A stretch of 64,000 nt of DNA, from contig CACWOX010000012.1 of NCBI GenBank assembly GCA_902762615.1, forward strand, positions 1 through 64,000, written 5' to 3'. The notes under the pieces were generated by a model. The model worked only from the letters and a program-made list of their open reading frames with translations. It ran no database searches and was not told the origin of the DNA. Position 1 is the stretch's first letter. Each line of letters begins with the position of its first letter. Shown here in pieces: positions 45,329 through 53,688 of this stretch. The stretch is from an uncultured Ruminococcus sp. (GTDB lineage Bacteria; Bacillota; Clostridia; Oscillospirales; Acutalibacteraceae). A program made the position numbers and the translations under genes.

Positions 45329-46972
45329 ATGGAAGCAAAAACAGAAGCCGCGGAGCAGCATTGGTCCAAGCCGAAATCAGGCGGAAAAATCAAAATATTC
45401 GCGGCGATATCGGCGGCAGTGCTTGTGACGGCTGCGGCTGTCTGCGGCGGATTGTGGGCTTATTTCAACCCTGCCATCCATCCTTCCGTGCTCGGTGAAC
45501 CGAAGATAATTTTTTCCTCCGCGAAGGAAACCGGCGGCGAGATTTTCTTCCTCTCCGATCCTGACGAGCTGTGGATTGACTGGGGAGACGGCAGCATCGT
45601 GCGCTGCGGTCGTGTGGACAAGACCTTCAGCTACACCATACGGCCATATAAAGAAGAAACCTATTCCGGCTTTTCGGGCGAGATCAAGGGGGATGAAGTT
45701 AAAATCTACAGCATGGGCAGGATGAGACGGTTTGAATGTCTGGAGGAGCAGCTCACTCAAATCGACCTTTCGGGCTGTCCCGAGCTGGTGAAGCTCGTTC
45801 TGCATGAGAACCGCCTCGAACGTCTTGACGTTTCCATGCTCCGCGAGCTTACCTATCTCAACTGTGAGTACAATTCCCTGACGGAGCTGGACGTGACGCA
45901 CAACGAAAAGCTCGAGCATCTGTATTGCAAGGATAATCCTGTCAGTGAGCTTGACCTTTCGCATAACGAGGCTTTAAAATATCTCGGCTGCGCAGGGAAT
46001 CCGGGCGAAACGGATTTTCTGACCGCGCTTGACCTCTCGCATAATCCGGCGCTCGAAGTGGTCGGGTGCAGCTATCAGCCGATTACATCTCTTGACCTGT
46101 CGAATGTGCCGCAGCTCAGGGAGCTTTATTGCAACAACTGCAAGCTGACTTCCCTTGTTTTGACGCAAAACCCTGCTTTGACCAAGCTGAATTGCGGCAA
46201 TAACAGCCTGACCGAACTGGACGTGACGAAAAATCCTCTCCTTGAAAGACTGGAATGTTACCGAAACAGTCTGGATTCACTCAACGTCACCCATCATATA
46301 TCCCTGACGAGATTGAATTGCTCACAGAATCATATCAATCAGCTTGATTTTTCTCACAATAAGGTGCTTGAGTGGCTGGATTGTTCCGATAACGGCTGCG
46401 GCAGGCTCGATGTTTCGGGCAATACCGCCCTTGCGTATCTTCAATGCGGCGGAAATCGGCTGAAATCACTGGACGTGACCCATAATAAAGGGCTGAAATA
46501 TCTGCACTGCGGATACAATGATCTCGAACAAATAGACGTTTTGCAAAACGCCGATCTGTCGATACTGTATGTCAATTATACCAAAATAACTTCGATTGAT
46601 GTGTCAAAGAATCCCTTGCTTACAGAGCTTGGCTGCTCCGATTTGGAACTGGAAGGGCTTGACCTGTCGCACAATCCCGAATTGAGCGAGCTGTATTGCG
46701 AATATTCGGAGCTGACGGAGCTGGACGTGACCAAAAATCCGGCGCTTGTGTGGCTCTATTGCAGCGGAAACCAATTTACCTCTCTCGATCTTTCCCATAA
46801 TCCCGATCTCGACACGCTGGAGTGTCACAATGGCAGGCTGACTTCGCTTGACCTTTCCCACAACACCAGGCTGACTCGGCTGGATTTCCGGTGGAATCCC
46901 GATATAGGCGATGTGGATATCTCCATGCTTGCCGAGCTGGAGGAATTCAATTGTGCTCTTACCAAGGGATAA
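45329..46972 (+). CDS. Leucine-rich repeat protein, membrane-anchored
   Basis: 547 residues. A cytoplasmic basic start, one transmembrane segment (residues 22-46), a spacer of about 80 residues with a DELWIDWGDGS motif like that of PKD/surface domains, then about 19 leucine-rich repeats of 21 residues from residue 145 to the end. The repeat core is LTELDVTKNPxLxxLxCxxN, an internalin-like form with a Cys in most units. Such proteins bind other proteins or glycans at the cell surface. The very even repeats end near the C-terminus without a cap or sorting signal. Confidence 0.85.
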   Translation: MEAKTEAAEQHWSKPKSGGKIKIFAAISAAVLVTAAAVCGGLWAYFNPAIHPSVLGEPKIIFSSAKETGGEIFFLSDPDELWIDWGDGSIVRCGRVDKTFSYTIRPYKEETYSGFSGEIKGDEVKIYSMGRMRRFECLEEQLTQIDLSGCPELVKLVLHENRLERLDVSMLRELTYLNCEYNSLTELDVTHNEKLEHLYCKDNPVSELDLSHNEALKYLGCAGNPGETDFLTALDLSHNPALEVVGCSYQPITSLDLSNVPQLRELYCNNCKLTSLVLTQNPALTKLNCGNNSLTELDVTKNPLLERLECYRNSLDSLNVTHHISLTRLNCSQNHINQLDFSHNKVLEWLDCSDNGCGRLDVSGNTALAYLQCGGNRLKSLDVTHNKGLKYLHCGYNDLEQIDVLQNADLSILYVNYTKITSIDVSKNPLLTELGCSDLELEGLDLSHNPELSELYCEYSELTELDVTKNPALVWLYCSGNQFTSLDLSHNPDLDTLECHNGRLTSLDLSHNTRLTRLDFRWNPDIGDVDISMLAELEEFNCALTKG

Positions 46973-46984
46973 CAAAGTCAATAC

Positions 46985-47033
46985 AACAATCGCCAAAATT
47001 GCGTAAAATGCAAAAAATGGGCGGTTGTTTTAT
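46985..47033 (+). terminator. Terminator of the LRR gene
   Basis: AACAATCGCC and GGCGGTTGTT pair around a loop of about 25 bases, followed by TTATATT. Confidence 0.5.
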
Positions 47034-47076
47034 ATTAAAAATATTAAAAAAACATCAAAAATAATGAACTCACCAC

Positions 47077-47105
47077 TTGTCGATTTGATTAATATATGAT
47101 ATAAT
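47077..47105 (+). promoter_or_regulatory. Promoter of glmM
   Basis: TTGTCG and TATAAT with a 17-base spacer, 50 bases before the ATG. Confidence 0.65.
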
Positions 47106-47154
47106 ATCAGAATAAGCCAATAATGAAAAAAGATAATCGGAGGTTATTTGAAAT

Positions 47155-48507
47155 ATGGGTAGATTATTTGGAACGGACGGCGCAAGAGGCGTCGCAAATA
47201 CCGAGCTTACATGCGAGCTTGCCATGCAGATAGGTCGCGCTGCGGCATTGGTTCTCGCCGAGGATAACGGCGGCAGACGTCCTGTCGTTATGATTGGCAA
47301 GGATACACGCGCTTCGGGCGCCATGCTGGAAGGTGCGCTCATCGCCGGACTTTGCTCGGTCGGCGCCGATGTGGTGCTTCTCGGCGTAGTGCCGACTCCT
47401 GCGGTTGCCTGCATGGTCACGAAGCATCATGCCGACGCAGGAATTATGATTTCCGCGTCGCACAATCCCTGTGAGTACAACGGCATTAAAATATTTGCCT
47501 CTACAGGCTACAAGCTGCCCGACGCGATGGAAGCCAAGATTGAAGCCATCGTGCTGGACAACGCGGAGGAAATTCCTGCTCCCACGGGCGGCGACGTAGG
47601 CAGGGTTACCGTCAAGAGCGACACGGTAGACGAATACATAGAGCATGTCGCTTCGTCCATTGATGTGAAACTGGACGGACTGCGCATTGCCCTTGACTGC
47701 GCCAACGGCAGCTCTTCCGCCACAGCCGAAAAGCTCTTCACACGACTCGGCGCTGATTTTGATATTTTCTACAGCCAGCCGGACGGCGTGAATATCAATG
47801 AGAACTGCGGTTCCACCCACATCGGCAATTTGCAGAAGACCGTGCGTGAAGGCGGCTATGACGCGGGATTTGCATTTGACGGCGACGCCGACAGGTGCCT
47901 TGCCGTGGACGACAACGGCGATCTGGTGGACGGCGACTACATCCTCGCGCTCATGGCGGAGGACATGAAGGAACGCGGCACATTAAAGGGAAATGCCGTC
48001 GTCGGCACCATTCTCACCAACATGGGCTTCCACAAATTCTGCCGCGACCGCGAAATGAACTTCATTGCGGCGAAGGTGGGCGACAGATACGTTCTGGAGG
48101 AAATGCTCAAAAACGGCTACAACCTCGGCGGCGAACAGTCGGGACATGTTATTTTCCTCGACCACTGCACCACAGGCGACGGACAGCTTACCGCCGTTCA
48201 GATATGCGGTTTGCTGAAACGCAGCGGCAGGAAATTCAGCGAATTCACCGATCTGGTCAAGCCCTATCCGCAGACCATGGTAAACGTCAAGGTCACTCCC
48301 GAGGGCAAAAAGAACTGGAAGAGCTGCGAGCCTCTCGATAAGGCGATCAAGGAAGCAGAGTCCGAGCTTGGCGATACCGGCAGAATCATCGTGCGTGAAT
48401 CCGGCACTGAGCCGCTGATCCGCGTGATGACCGAGGGCGAGAATGAGCAGCAGATTCTCCGTATTGCCGATGAACTGGCTGCGGTGGTAAAGGAATTCCT
48501 TGCCTGA
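47155..48507 (+). CDS. glmM: Phosphoglucosamine mutase
   Basis: 450 residues, standard length, with GGAGGT before the ATG. GTDGARG at the start, phosphoserine loop ISASHNPCEYNGIKIF (Ser near residue 101), metal loop FDGDADRC, sugar loop GGEQSGHVIF, and RESGTEPLIRVM for phosphate binding. It turns glucosamine-6-P into glucosamine-1-P for UDP-GlcNAc and peptidoglycan. The cohesin-like gene follows 70 bases later on the same strand. Confidence 0.96.
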   Translation: MGRLFGTDGARGVANTELTCELAMQIGRAAALVLAEDNGGRRPVVMIGKDTRASGAMLEGALIAGLCSVGADVVLLGVVPTPAVACMVTKHHADAGIMISASHNPCEYNGIKIFASTGYKLPDAMEAKIEAIVLDNAEEIPAPTGGDVGRVTVKSDTVDEYIEHVASSIDVKLDGLRIALDCANGSSSATAEKLFTRLGADFDIFYSQPDGVNINENCGSTHIGNLQKTVREGGYDAGFAFDGDADRCLAVDDNGDLVDGDYILALMAEDMKERGTLKGNAVVGTILTNMGFHKFCRDREMNFIAAKVGDRYVLEEMLKNGYNLGGEQSGHVIFLDHCTTGDGQLTAVQICGLLKRSGRKFSEFTDLVKPYPQTMVNVKVTPEGKKNWKSCEPLDKAIKEAESELGDTGRIIVRESGTEPLIRVMTEGENEQQILRIADELAAVVKEFLA

Positions 48508-48577
48508 TGGTCGGGCAGTGTTTTTGTGGGTAAGATTTTTGTATTAATTGTGATAAATCATAAGGGGACTTTTTAAA

Positions 48578-49876
48578 TTGAAGATAAAGATATTCAGAAA
48601 GAAATCCGTCAGGGTGCTGCTCATGGCAATGCTCATGAGCACCTGCTTTGCGGCTTTTTCCGGAATTACCGCGTTTGCGGCGGTCGATTTGGACATCACC
48701 ATCGTTCCGCCTGACGATACCGTGACAAACGGAAGCGACTGCGAGGTCGATCTGGAAATTCTCACAAAGAGCGATAACGGATACACCGAAATGGTGCTTT
48801 ATATCGAGTACGATGAGGACTTGCTCAGACTTGCCGCCCCCGTCAACCAGAACGGCTACAGAGTTGTCGGCTCCAAGGGCAAGCTCACGCTGAGTTACAC
48901 CGACCCGACAGGAACAAAGACTCCGACTCCCATAGGCAACAAAGAGGTCATTCCCATTCATTTTATAGTGCTTGACGACGCTCCCGACACTACTACAAAG
49001 ATACGGGCGAATATAGACCACGCCTGGAACAAACACGGCAAGACCATCACATGGACGCCCATCTATGACAAGTCGGTCGAGATTATCCGAATCAATCAGG
49101 ATACGGCAAGCGATACCACATCGTCGGAGGAGGAATCCTCGCAGTTTGTGGTGGGCGACGGAACCAACCTTGTGAACCGTTCGGGTTCAGGCGTGGCGAC
49201 CGGAAATGCCGGCAAGATCGCTTCGGTGATCATCGGAGCCATCGTTATTTTCAGCGCGGGAATGGCTGCGGGCAATATCTTCTGCATGAAGAGATACGGT
49301 CTGAGTCCGCGTTCCGGCAAAAAGAACGACGAAGAGGAATACTACGACGATTACGATGAGCCGGAGGACAGGCGCAGCCGTTCCGAAAGCGGCTCAGGTC
49401 AGTCGGGCGATTATGATGACGACTACTATGACGATTACGGCTCCAACGACGACGGCTTCTATACAAAGCCGGGCGAGGATTACACCGTGGGCGGAGATGA
49501 CGATTATCTCACCGCTGTTCCGGTCACCAAGACAAGCGGCGACAGCTTCCCGAATGTATTCGGCAGCACATCGCCCATAGGCTCACGATGCATTGATCCG
49601 TCCGATTTCAGCAGCATATTTGATAACAATAAAAAAACCGAAGCTGCGCCCAAGACGCAAAGCCCCTTCTCCGATGACGACGATTATCCGGCGCTGTTTG
49701 CTTCGAGCCGTCCTGCCCAAAGGCAGGCTCCTGTCGCTCCCAAGTTCGACAATGACGAGGATACGATTTTCGGCAGATTCAGCGCAAACGTGGAGCGCAA
49801 TGTTGACGACGGCTACGGCGGCATTTCTTCATCAAGAAGCCGCGATCGCTCCGAGCGTTCACCGAGAAACAGGTAA
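48578..49876 (+). CDS. Cohesin-like membrane protein with acidic tail
   Basis: 432 residues from a TTG start with AAGGGG upstream. Signal peptide (residues 1-38, ending AFA), then residues 40-165 with the pattern of a cohesin/CBM-like beta sandwich (VTNGSDCEVDLEI, MVLYIEYDEDLLRL, GKLTLSYTD, KEVIPIHFIV). One transmembrane segment near 212-235 is followed by a 200-residue cytoplasmic tail very rich in Asp, Tyr, Ser and Arg. Cohesins hold dockerin-bearing enzymes; here the internal tail suggests signalling or anchoring instead. Family assignment is by pattern only. Confidence 0.65.
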   Translation: MKIKIFRKKSVRVLLMAMLMSTCFAAFSGITAFAAVDLDITIVPPDDTVTNGSDCEVDLEILTKSDNGYTEMVLYIEYDEDLLRLAAPVNQNGYRVVGSKGKLTLSYTDPTGTKTPTPIGNKEVIPIHFIVLDDAPDTTTKIRANIDHAWNKHGKTITWTPIYDKSVEIIRINQDTASDTTSSEEESSQFVVGDGTNLVNRSGSGVATGNAGKIASVIIGAIVIFSAGMAAGNIFCMKRYGLSPRSGKKNDEEEYYDDYDEPEDRRSRSESGSGQSGDYDDDYYDDYGSNDDGFYTKPGEDYTVGGDDDYLTAVPVTKTSGDSFPNVFGSTSPIGSRCIDPSDFSSIFDNNKKTEAAPKTQSPFSDDDDYPALFASSRPAQRQAPVAPKFDNDEDTIFGRFSANVERNVDDGYGGISSSRSRDRSERSPRNR

Positions 49877-49949
49877 CTTTTTTCATAATAGGCAATATCT
49901 CTTTTGATTGCGTTAACAGAATGAAACGCTGACCGGGAGGCATGTACAA

Positions 49950-50459
49950 ATGAAAAGACTGCTCACTCTGGATCTTAATGACTACACCGACGACATGCCG
50001 GTTTTTGAGAAACACACTGTGCGTGCGATCATTCTGCGCGACGGCAGAATGTCCATGCAGCTCAGCGGCAAGGGGGAATATAAGATTCCCGGCGGCGGAG
50101 TGGAAGGTGGCGAGAGCCATGCCGTCACGCTGGAGCGTGAGGTGCGTGAGGAGACAGGACTGCTTGTGATTCCCGAAACCATCGAAGAGATAGGGGAGAT
50201 ACTGGAACTGCGTGAAGACGTATTTCATAAGGGTGTGAAGTACGTATGTCATTCTTACTTTTACTTTTGTGATGTGCGGGAGGAGACCGTTCCGACGCAG
50301 ATGACCGACAGCGAGATTGCCAAGGGCTTTCACCCGGTGTGGGAATACCCCGAGGTTATATGCCGCGCGAACGATGCGATACAGACGCAGCTCTGGCAGA
50401 AGCGTGACACGGAGTTCGTCCGCATGCTGCTCAACGGCAGTGTAAAACGCGGTGAATAA
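49950..50459 (+). CDS. NUDIX hydrolase
   Basis: 169 residues. The Nudix box is complete: GGGVEGGESHAVTLEREVREETGL near residues 47-70 (G x5 E x7 REVREETG). It should cleave a nucleoside diphosphate linked to another moiety; the substrate is not predictable. GGGAGG precedes the ATG. A weak hairpin CTTTCG/CGAAAG follows at 50473-50515. Confidence 0.88.
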   Translation: MKRLLTLDLNDYTDDMPVFEKHTVRAIILRDGRMSMQLSGKGEYKIPGGGVEGGESHAVTLEREVREETGLLVIPETIEEIGEILELREDVFHKGVKYVCHSYFYFCDVREETVPTQMTDSEIAKGFHPVWEYPEVICRANDAIQTQLWQKRDTEFVRMLLNGSVKRGE

Positions 50460-50527
50460 TATATTCAGACAAAAAAAGAGGCGCTTTCGTGAGATCTTAA
50501 AAAACTTGCGAAAGCAGATTCTTTTGC

Positions 50528-50593
50528 TTAGGGCTGCTTCCGTAATTTGCCCGGAGTGCAGCCGTATTGTCTTGCAGACAGCTTAATGTGATG
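50528..50593 (-). pseudogene. Remnant of an AraC-family regulator C-terminus
   Basis: On the minus strand about 20 residues ending RQYGCTPGKLRKQP and a stop codon resemble the last helix and tail of AraC-type activators (usually FKKxYGxTPGxYR). Upstream of it (towards 50980) the frame is only the shadow of the acetyltransferase gene, with no HTH motif. It looks like a leftover of a deleted regulator. Confidence 0.3.
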
Positions 50594-50638
50594 TTTGGAT
50601 GGATAGCTAAAAAATGTTACAAGGGAGAAGATCTGACT

Positions 50639-51295
50639 ATGAACAACATCGAAAGACGCGACAAAGGCATGGCTTACATTTCGGACGACAGCGTGATGGA
50701 GCAGCAGAAATGCGCGAGGATTCTCACGCAGAAGCTCAACACAATGGACAGAAGCGATTTTAAAGGAATATCCGATGTTATCAAAGAGCTTTTTGGTCGT
50801 TCGGACGGAGCGTGGGTTAACCCGCCGTTCTACTGCGATTACGGCTTCAATATCGAGGTGGGAAGCAATTTCTTTGCCAATTATAACTGTACCATGCTCG
50901 ACGTCGCAAAAATCACCATCGGAGACAACTGTTTCATGGCGTCCAATGTCGCCATTTACACGGCAGGTCATCCCATTCATCCCGATAGCCGCAACAGCAT
51001 GTATGAATACGGCATTCCGATAACCATAGGGGACAATGTGTGGATAGGCGGCAATACGGTTATCTGTCCGGGCGTGACCATCGGCAGCAACTGTGTGATC
51101 GGCGCGGGCAGCGTTGTCACAAAGGACATACCCGATTGGACGGTAGCCGCCGGCAATCCCTGCCGCGTGATAAGGAAAATTACCGACGAGGACAAGCGCT
51201 TCTATTACAAGAACATTCCCTTTGATGATGACGCGTGGGAGGATATTGTCAGCGGAAAAAAGGTAAATGCACTGGGTGGTTCACTGAAAGACTAA
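50639..51295 (+). CDS. Hexapeptide-repeat O-acetyltransferase (maltose/galactoside acetyltransferase type)
   Basis: 218 residues from an ATG preceded by AAGGGAGAAG; a longer in-frame start lacks a site. The fold is of the LacA/Maa/NodL group: Mac domain residues 1-60, WVNPPFYCDYGFNIEVG, NCTMLDVAKITIGDN and catalytic His in GHPIHP, then left-handed helix repeats GGNTVICPGVTIGSNCVIGAGSVVTKDIP. It acetylates sugars such as maltose or galactosides with acetyl-CoA. The adjacent AraC fragment might be the remains of its regulator. Confidence 0.9.
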   Translation: MNNIERRDKGMAYISDDSVMEQQKCARILTQKLNTMDRSDFKGISDVIKELFGRSDGAWVNPPFYCDYGFNIEVGSNFFANYNCTMLDVAKITIGDNCFMASNVAIYTAGHPIHPDSRNSMYEYGIPITIGDNVWIGGNTVICPGVTIGSNCVIGAGSVVTKDIPDWTVAAGNPCRVIRKITDEDKRFYYKNIPFDDDAWEDIVSGKKVNALGGSLKD

Positions 51296-51302
51296 ATGAA
51301 AA

Positions 51303-51345
51303 GCAGCCTGCTGTTTCGGGTAAAAAACCGGAACGACAGGCTATT
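51303..51345 (+). terminator. Terminator of the acetyltransferase gene
   Basis: AGCCTG and CAGGCT pair around an inner hairpin (GTTTCGG/CCGGAAC), then ATTACTTTTT. Confidence 0.6.
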
Positions 51346-51360
51346 ACTTTTTGGTGGTAG

Positions 51361-51388
51361 AACAAAGCGGAGCTTACTCCGCTTTGTT
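51361..51388 (-). terminator. Terminator overlapping the stop of the BspA-like gene
   Basis: AACAAAGCGGAG and CTCCGCTTTGTT form a perfect 12-bp stem with a four-base loop. On the minus strand it covers the last codons and the TAA of the LRR gene and ends in TTTGTT. Confidence 0.65.
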
Positions 51389-52438
51389 AGCGGCGTTTTT
51401 GCGTGTGATGTTGTCTGCCATAGAGGTGAGCAGACGGAAAGTGAGATATCCCGCAAGAAGCATAGCGGCTGCAAGCGCAAGCCATCCAATCACTTGCAGG
51501 AAAGAATAGTCTTCCTTTTCAATGGTCAGCTTGGGACATTTGAGGAATGCCGTCTCACTTATCTTGGTCGCTTCGCTGTATTTGAGCTTTGACAGATTTT
51601 CGCAGTCGTTGAATGCCTCGTTTACGAAAAGCAGCTTGTCCGGCAGCTCGACCTTCGTCAGAGAGGAACAGCCTGTAAAGCCGCCTGTTATGTAGAGCAG
51701 AGTTTCCGGAAATGTGATTTCACTCAGAGCAGTGCAGCCGTCGAAGGCACCGTCAATCAGAACGACACCCTCGGGAATCGTCACCGATTCGAGTGAAGTG
51801 CAGTCGTCAAAGGCGTTGCTGAGCTTGATGATTCCGCCCACCCAGTCTATCTGTCCGAGTGCGGTGCATCCGCTGAAGCTGTGTTCACCTATGCTGGAAA
51901 CACTTCGGGAAAATTTGACATAGTTGAGGGAAGTGCAGTTTTTGAAGCTGTCCTGTATGGAGGTTACCCCATTAGGGAATGTCATGCTTGTCAGTGCGGG
52001 GCAGTCGCAGAAAACCTGATTTAATACCGCAACTCCTGTAGCCAGCTTTACGGTTTTGAGGTTCGGGCAGCCGTTGAAGCAGTTTTTTCCGATTGATTTG
52101 ACGCTGTTTGGGAAGCTTATTTCCTCGATGTTCCTGTCGCCGGAGAACGCGTCGGTGTCGATAGCCGAGACTTCTCTGCCGTTTATCAGATTGGGAATAG
52201 TGAGCTTGGTGGATTCTCCCACATATCCGCATACCGAAACACCGGGATTTTCTCCCTTGAAATTGTACAGAAACTGATCATCGGATATATAAATGCTCTC
52301 GTCGCCGTCGCGTGAATAGAGCTTGTCAATATCCGCATACTCCGATTGTTCGGCATACGCCGACATTGCTCCCAATAGGAACAGAGCCGCAACCATTGCG
52401 GATGCTGCCAGTCTTTTAATCATTGAGCCTTTTGCCAT
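51374..52438 (-). CDS. BspA-type leucine-rich repeat surface protein
   Basis: 354 residues. Signal peptide (residues 1-30, ending AYA), spacer, then about nine BspA/LRR_5 repeats from residue 75 to 305 (VKSIGKNCFNGCPNLKTVKL type, with Cys-rich CTSL/CTAL turns), and a C-terminal transmembrane segment near 316-338 (GWLALAAAMLLAGYL) with a short basic tail. LRR_5 proteins occur at the surface of gut and oral bacteria and bind host or matrix proteins. AAAAGGAAG precedes the ATG. manA lies 67 bases upstream on the same strand. Confidence 0.87.
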   Translation of the reverse strand: MAKGSMIKRLAASAMVAALFLLGAMSAYAEQSEYADIDKLYSRDGDESIYISDDQFLYNFKGENPGVSVCGYVGESTKLTIPNLINGREVSAIDTDAFSGDRNIEEISFPNSVKSIGKNCFNGCPNLKTVKLATGVAVLNQVFCDCPALTSMTFPNGVTSIQDSFKNCTSLNYVKFSRSVSSIGEHSFSGCTALGQIDWVGGIIKLSNAFDDCTSLESVTIPEGVVLIDGAFDGCTALSEITFPETLLYITGGFTGCSSLTKVELPDKLLFVNEAFNDCENLSKLKYSEATKISETAFLKCPKLTIEKEDYSFLQVIGWLALAAAMLLAGYLTFRLLTSMADNITRKNAANKAE

Positions 52439-52505
52439 TTTATTCTTCCTTTTCTGTGAATGAGCCTGCCGCCGTGCTTTATTGCTTACTTACTTGCTTA
52501 CTTGT

Positions 52506-53465
52506 TTATTCTACCACGGTTGCAATGAATTTACCTGTGCCGGTGAGGGCTACGTCCTTGCTGCCGGCGGCGATAAGTATGGAATCGCCCTTGCGTGCGG
52601 GAACGTCCAGACCGTCAATTTTAAGCGTGCCTTCCAGCATGAGAACAGAGATAAAGGATTCGTCAGGAGCGCTGATAAGTGCGCCGTTTTCGACCTCCCA
52701 CAGCGACAAGGCGAAGTATTCGCTTCGTCCGAGCAGCGTCTCGTAGTGCCCGTCAATCTCGGCACGCGGCACCATTACTCCTGCCGGAACGGTGGGCGGC
52801 GCGGTGATCGTGACGTCCAGCGCCTGCTGAATGTTGAGCGGACGGCTCTCGCCGTTTTCGTCAACGCGGCAGTAGTCATAAACCCGGTAGGAAAGCTCGG
52901 AATTCTGTCCGATCTCGGCGAGCAGAATGTCCTTGCCGATAGCGTGCAGCGTGCCCGGCTCTATGTAGAAGGTGTCACCCTTGCGCACCTCGTAGGTATT
53001 GACGGCAGAAATGAGTGTGTCGTCCTCTATGCGCCTGCGGAAGTCCTCTATGTTGATTTCGTCGTTGAAGCCGCATATCAGATATGCGCCCGGCTCGCAG
53101 TCGATGACATACCAAAGCTGTGCTTTGCCCCAGTCATTTGAAACGCTTGCCGCGTATTCGTCGTCGGGATGCACCTGCACGGAGATATCATCCATGGTGT
53201 CAATCAGCTTGACGAGCAAAGGAAATCTGTCGTACTTTGCGCAGTTGGAGCCGAAAAAGGCGGGATTTGAGGCGTAAATTTCCGAGAGAGGCGTGCCATT
53301 ATGATCGACGCTCTCTTCGTTTTCGCGGCAGGAGAGCACCAGCGCCTCGGCGGTGTTTTCGTCGGGAGTGTCAAATCCGAAGTGGGAGCGCAGTTTAGTG
53401 CCGCCCCAGATAAGCTGCCTGAATGCGGGACTGAGTTTTATGACTCTGACAGTACTGTTTTTCAT
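52506..53465 (-). CDS. manA: Mannose-6-phosphate isomerase, class I
   Basis: 319 residues, the short Firmicutes form. PAFRQLIWGGTKL near the start, VHPDDEYA (zinc ligands), IEPGTLHAIGKDILLAEIGQNS and the YDYCR motif match. It interconverts fructose-6-P and mannose-6-P for mannose use or GDP-mannose synthesis. AAGGTG precedes the ATG. It may be cotranscribed with the BspA-type gene. A TATAAT lies about 75 bases upstream but its -35 is weak. Confidence 0.93.
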   Translation of the reverse strand: MKNSTVRVIKLSPAFRQLIWGGTKLRSHFGFDTPDENTAEALVLSCRENEESVDHNGTPLSEIYASNPAFFGSNCAKYDRFPLLVKLIDTMDDISVQVHPDDEYAASVSNDWGKAQLWYVIDCEPGAYLICGFNDEINIEDFRRRIEDDTLISAVNTYEVRKGDTFYIEPGTLHAIGKDILLAEIGQNSELSYRVYDYCRVDENGESRPLNIQQALDVTITAPPTVPAGVMVPRAEIDGHYETLLGRSEYFALSLWEVENGALISAPDESFISVLMLEGTLKIDGLDVPARKGDSILIAAGSKDVALTGTGKFIATVVE

Positions 53466-53621
53466 GATGGAAAAATCACCTTACTCTCCGAAAGACGCCG
53501 CGCAGACGCTTTCAATTTTTTAATTACCTTTAATTATAACATATTCATGTAAAAAAATAAACCCGTTGAATGAAAAAAGCGAAAATATTTACAAACTGCC
53601 AATCATTTGATGTCCCAATAA

Positions 53622-53659
53622 AAAATGACCGCCAAGTTTCGCCAACTCAGCAGTCATTT
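53622..53659 (-). terminator. Terminator of the phosphohexomutase gene
   Basis: AATGAC/GTCATT with an inner AGTTGGCGAAACT hairpin on the minus strand, followed by TTTTTTATT. Confidence 0.6.
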
Positions 53660-53688
53660 GCATGGAAAAAAATGGATTACTTGATGGA

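Noticed and set aside
45760-46960. Direct DNA repeats suggesting a CRISPR array
   Set aside because: The repeats are coding, in 63-base steps with codon-level variation, and give the leucine-rich repeats.
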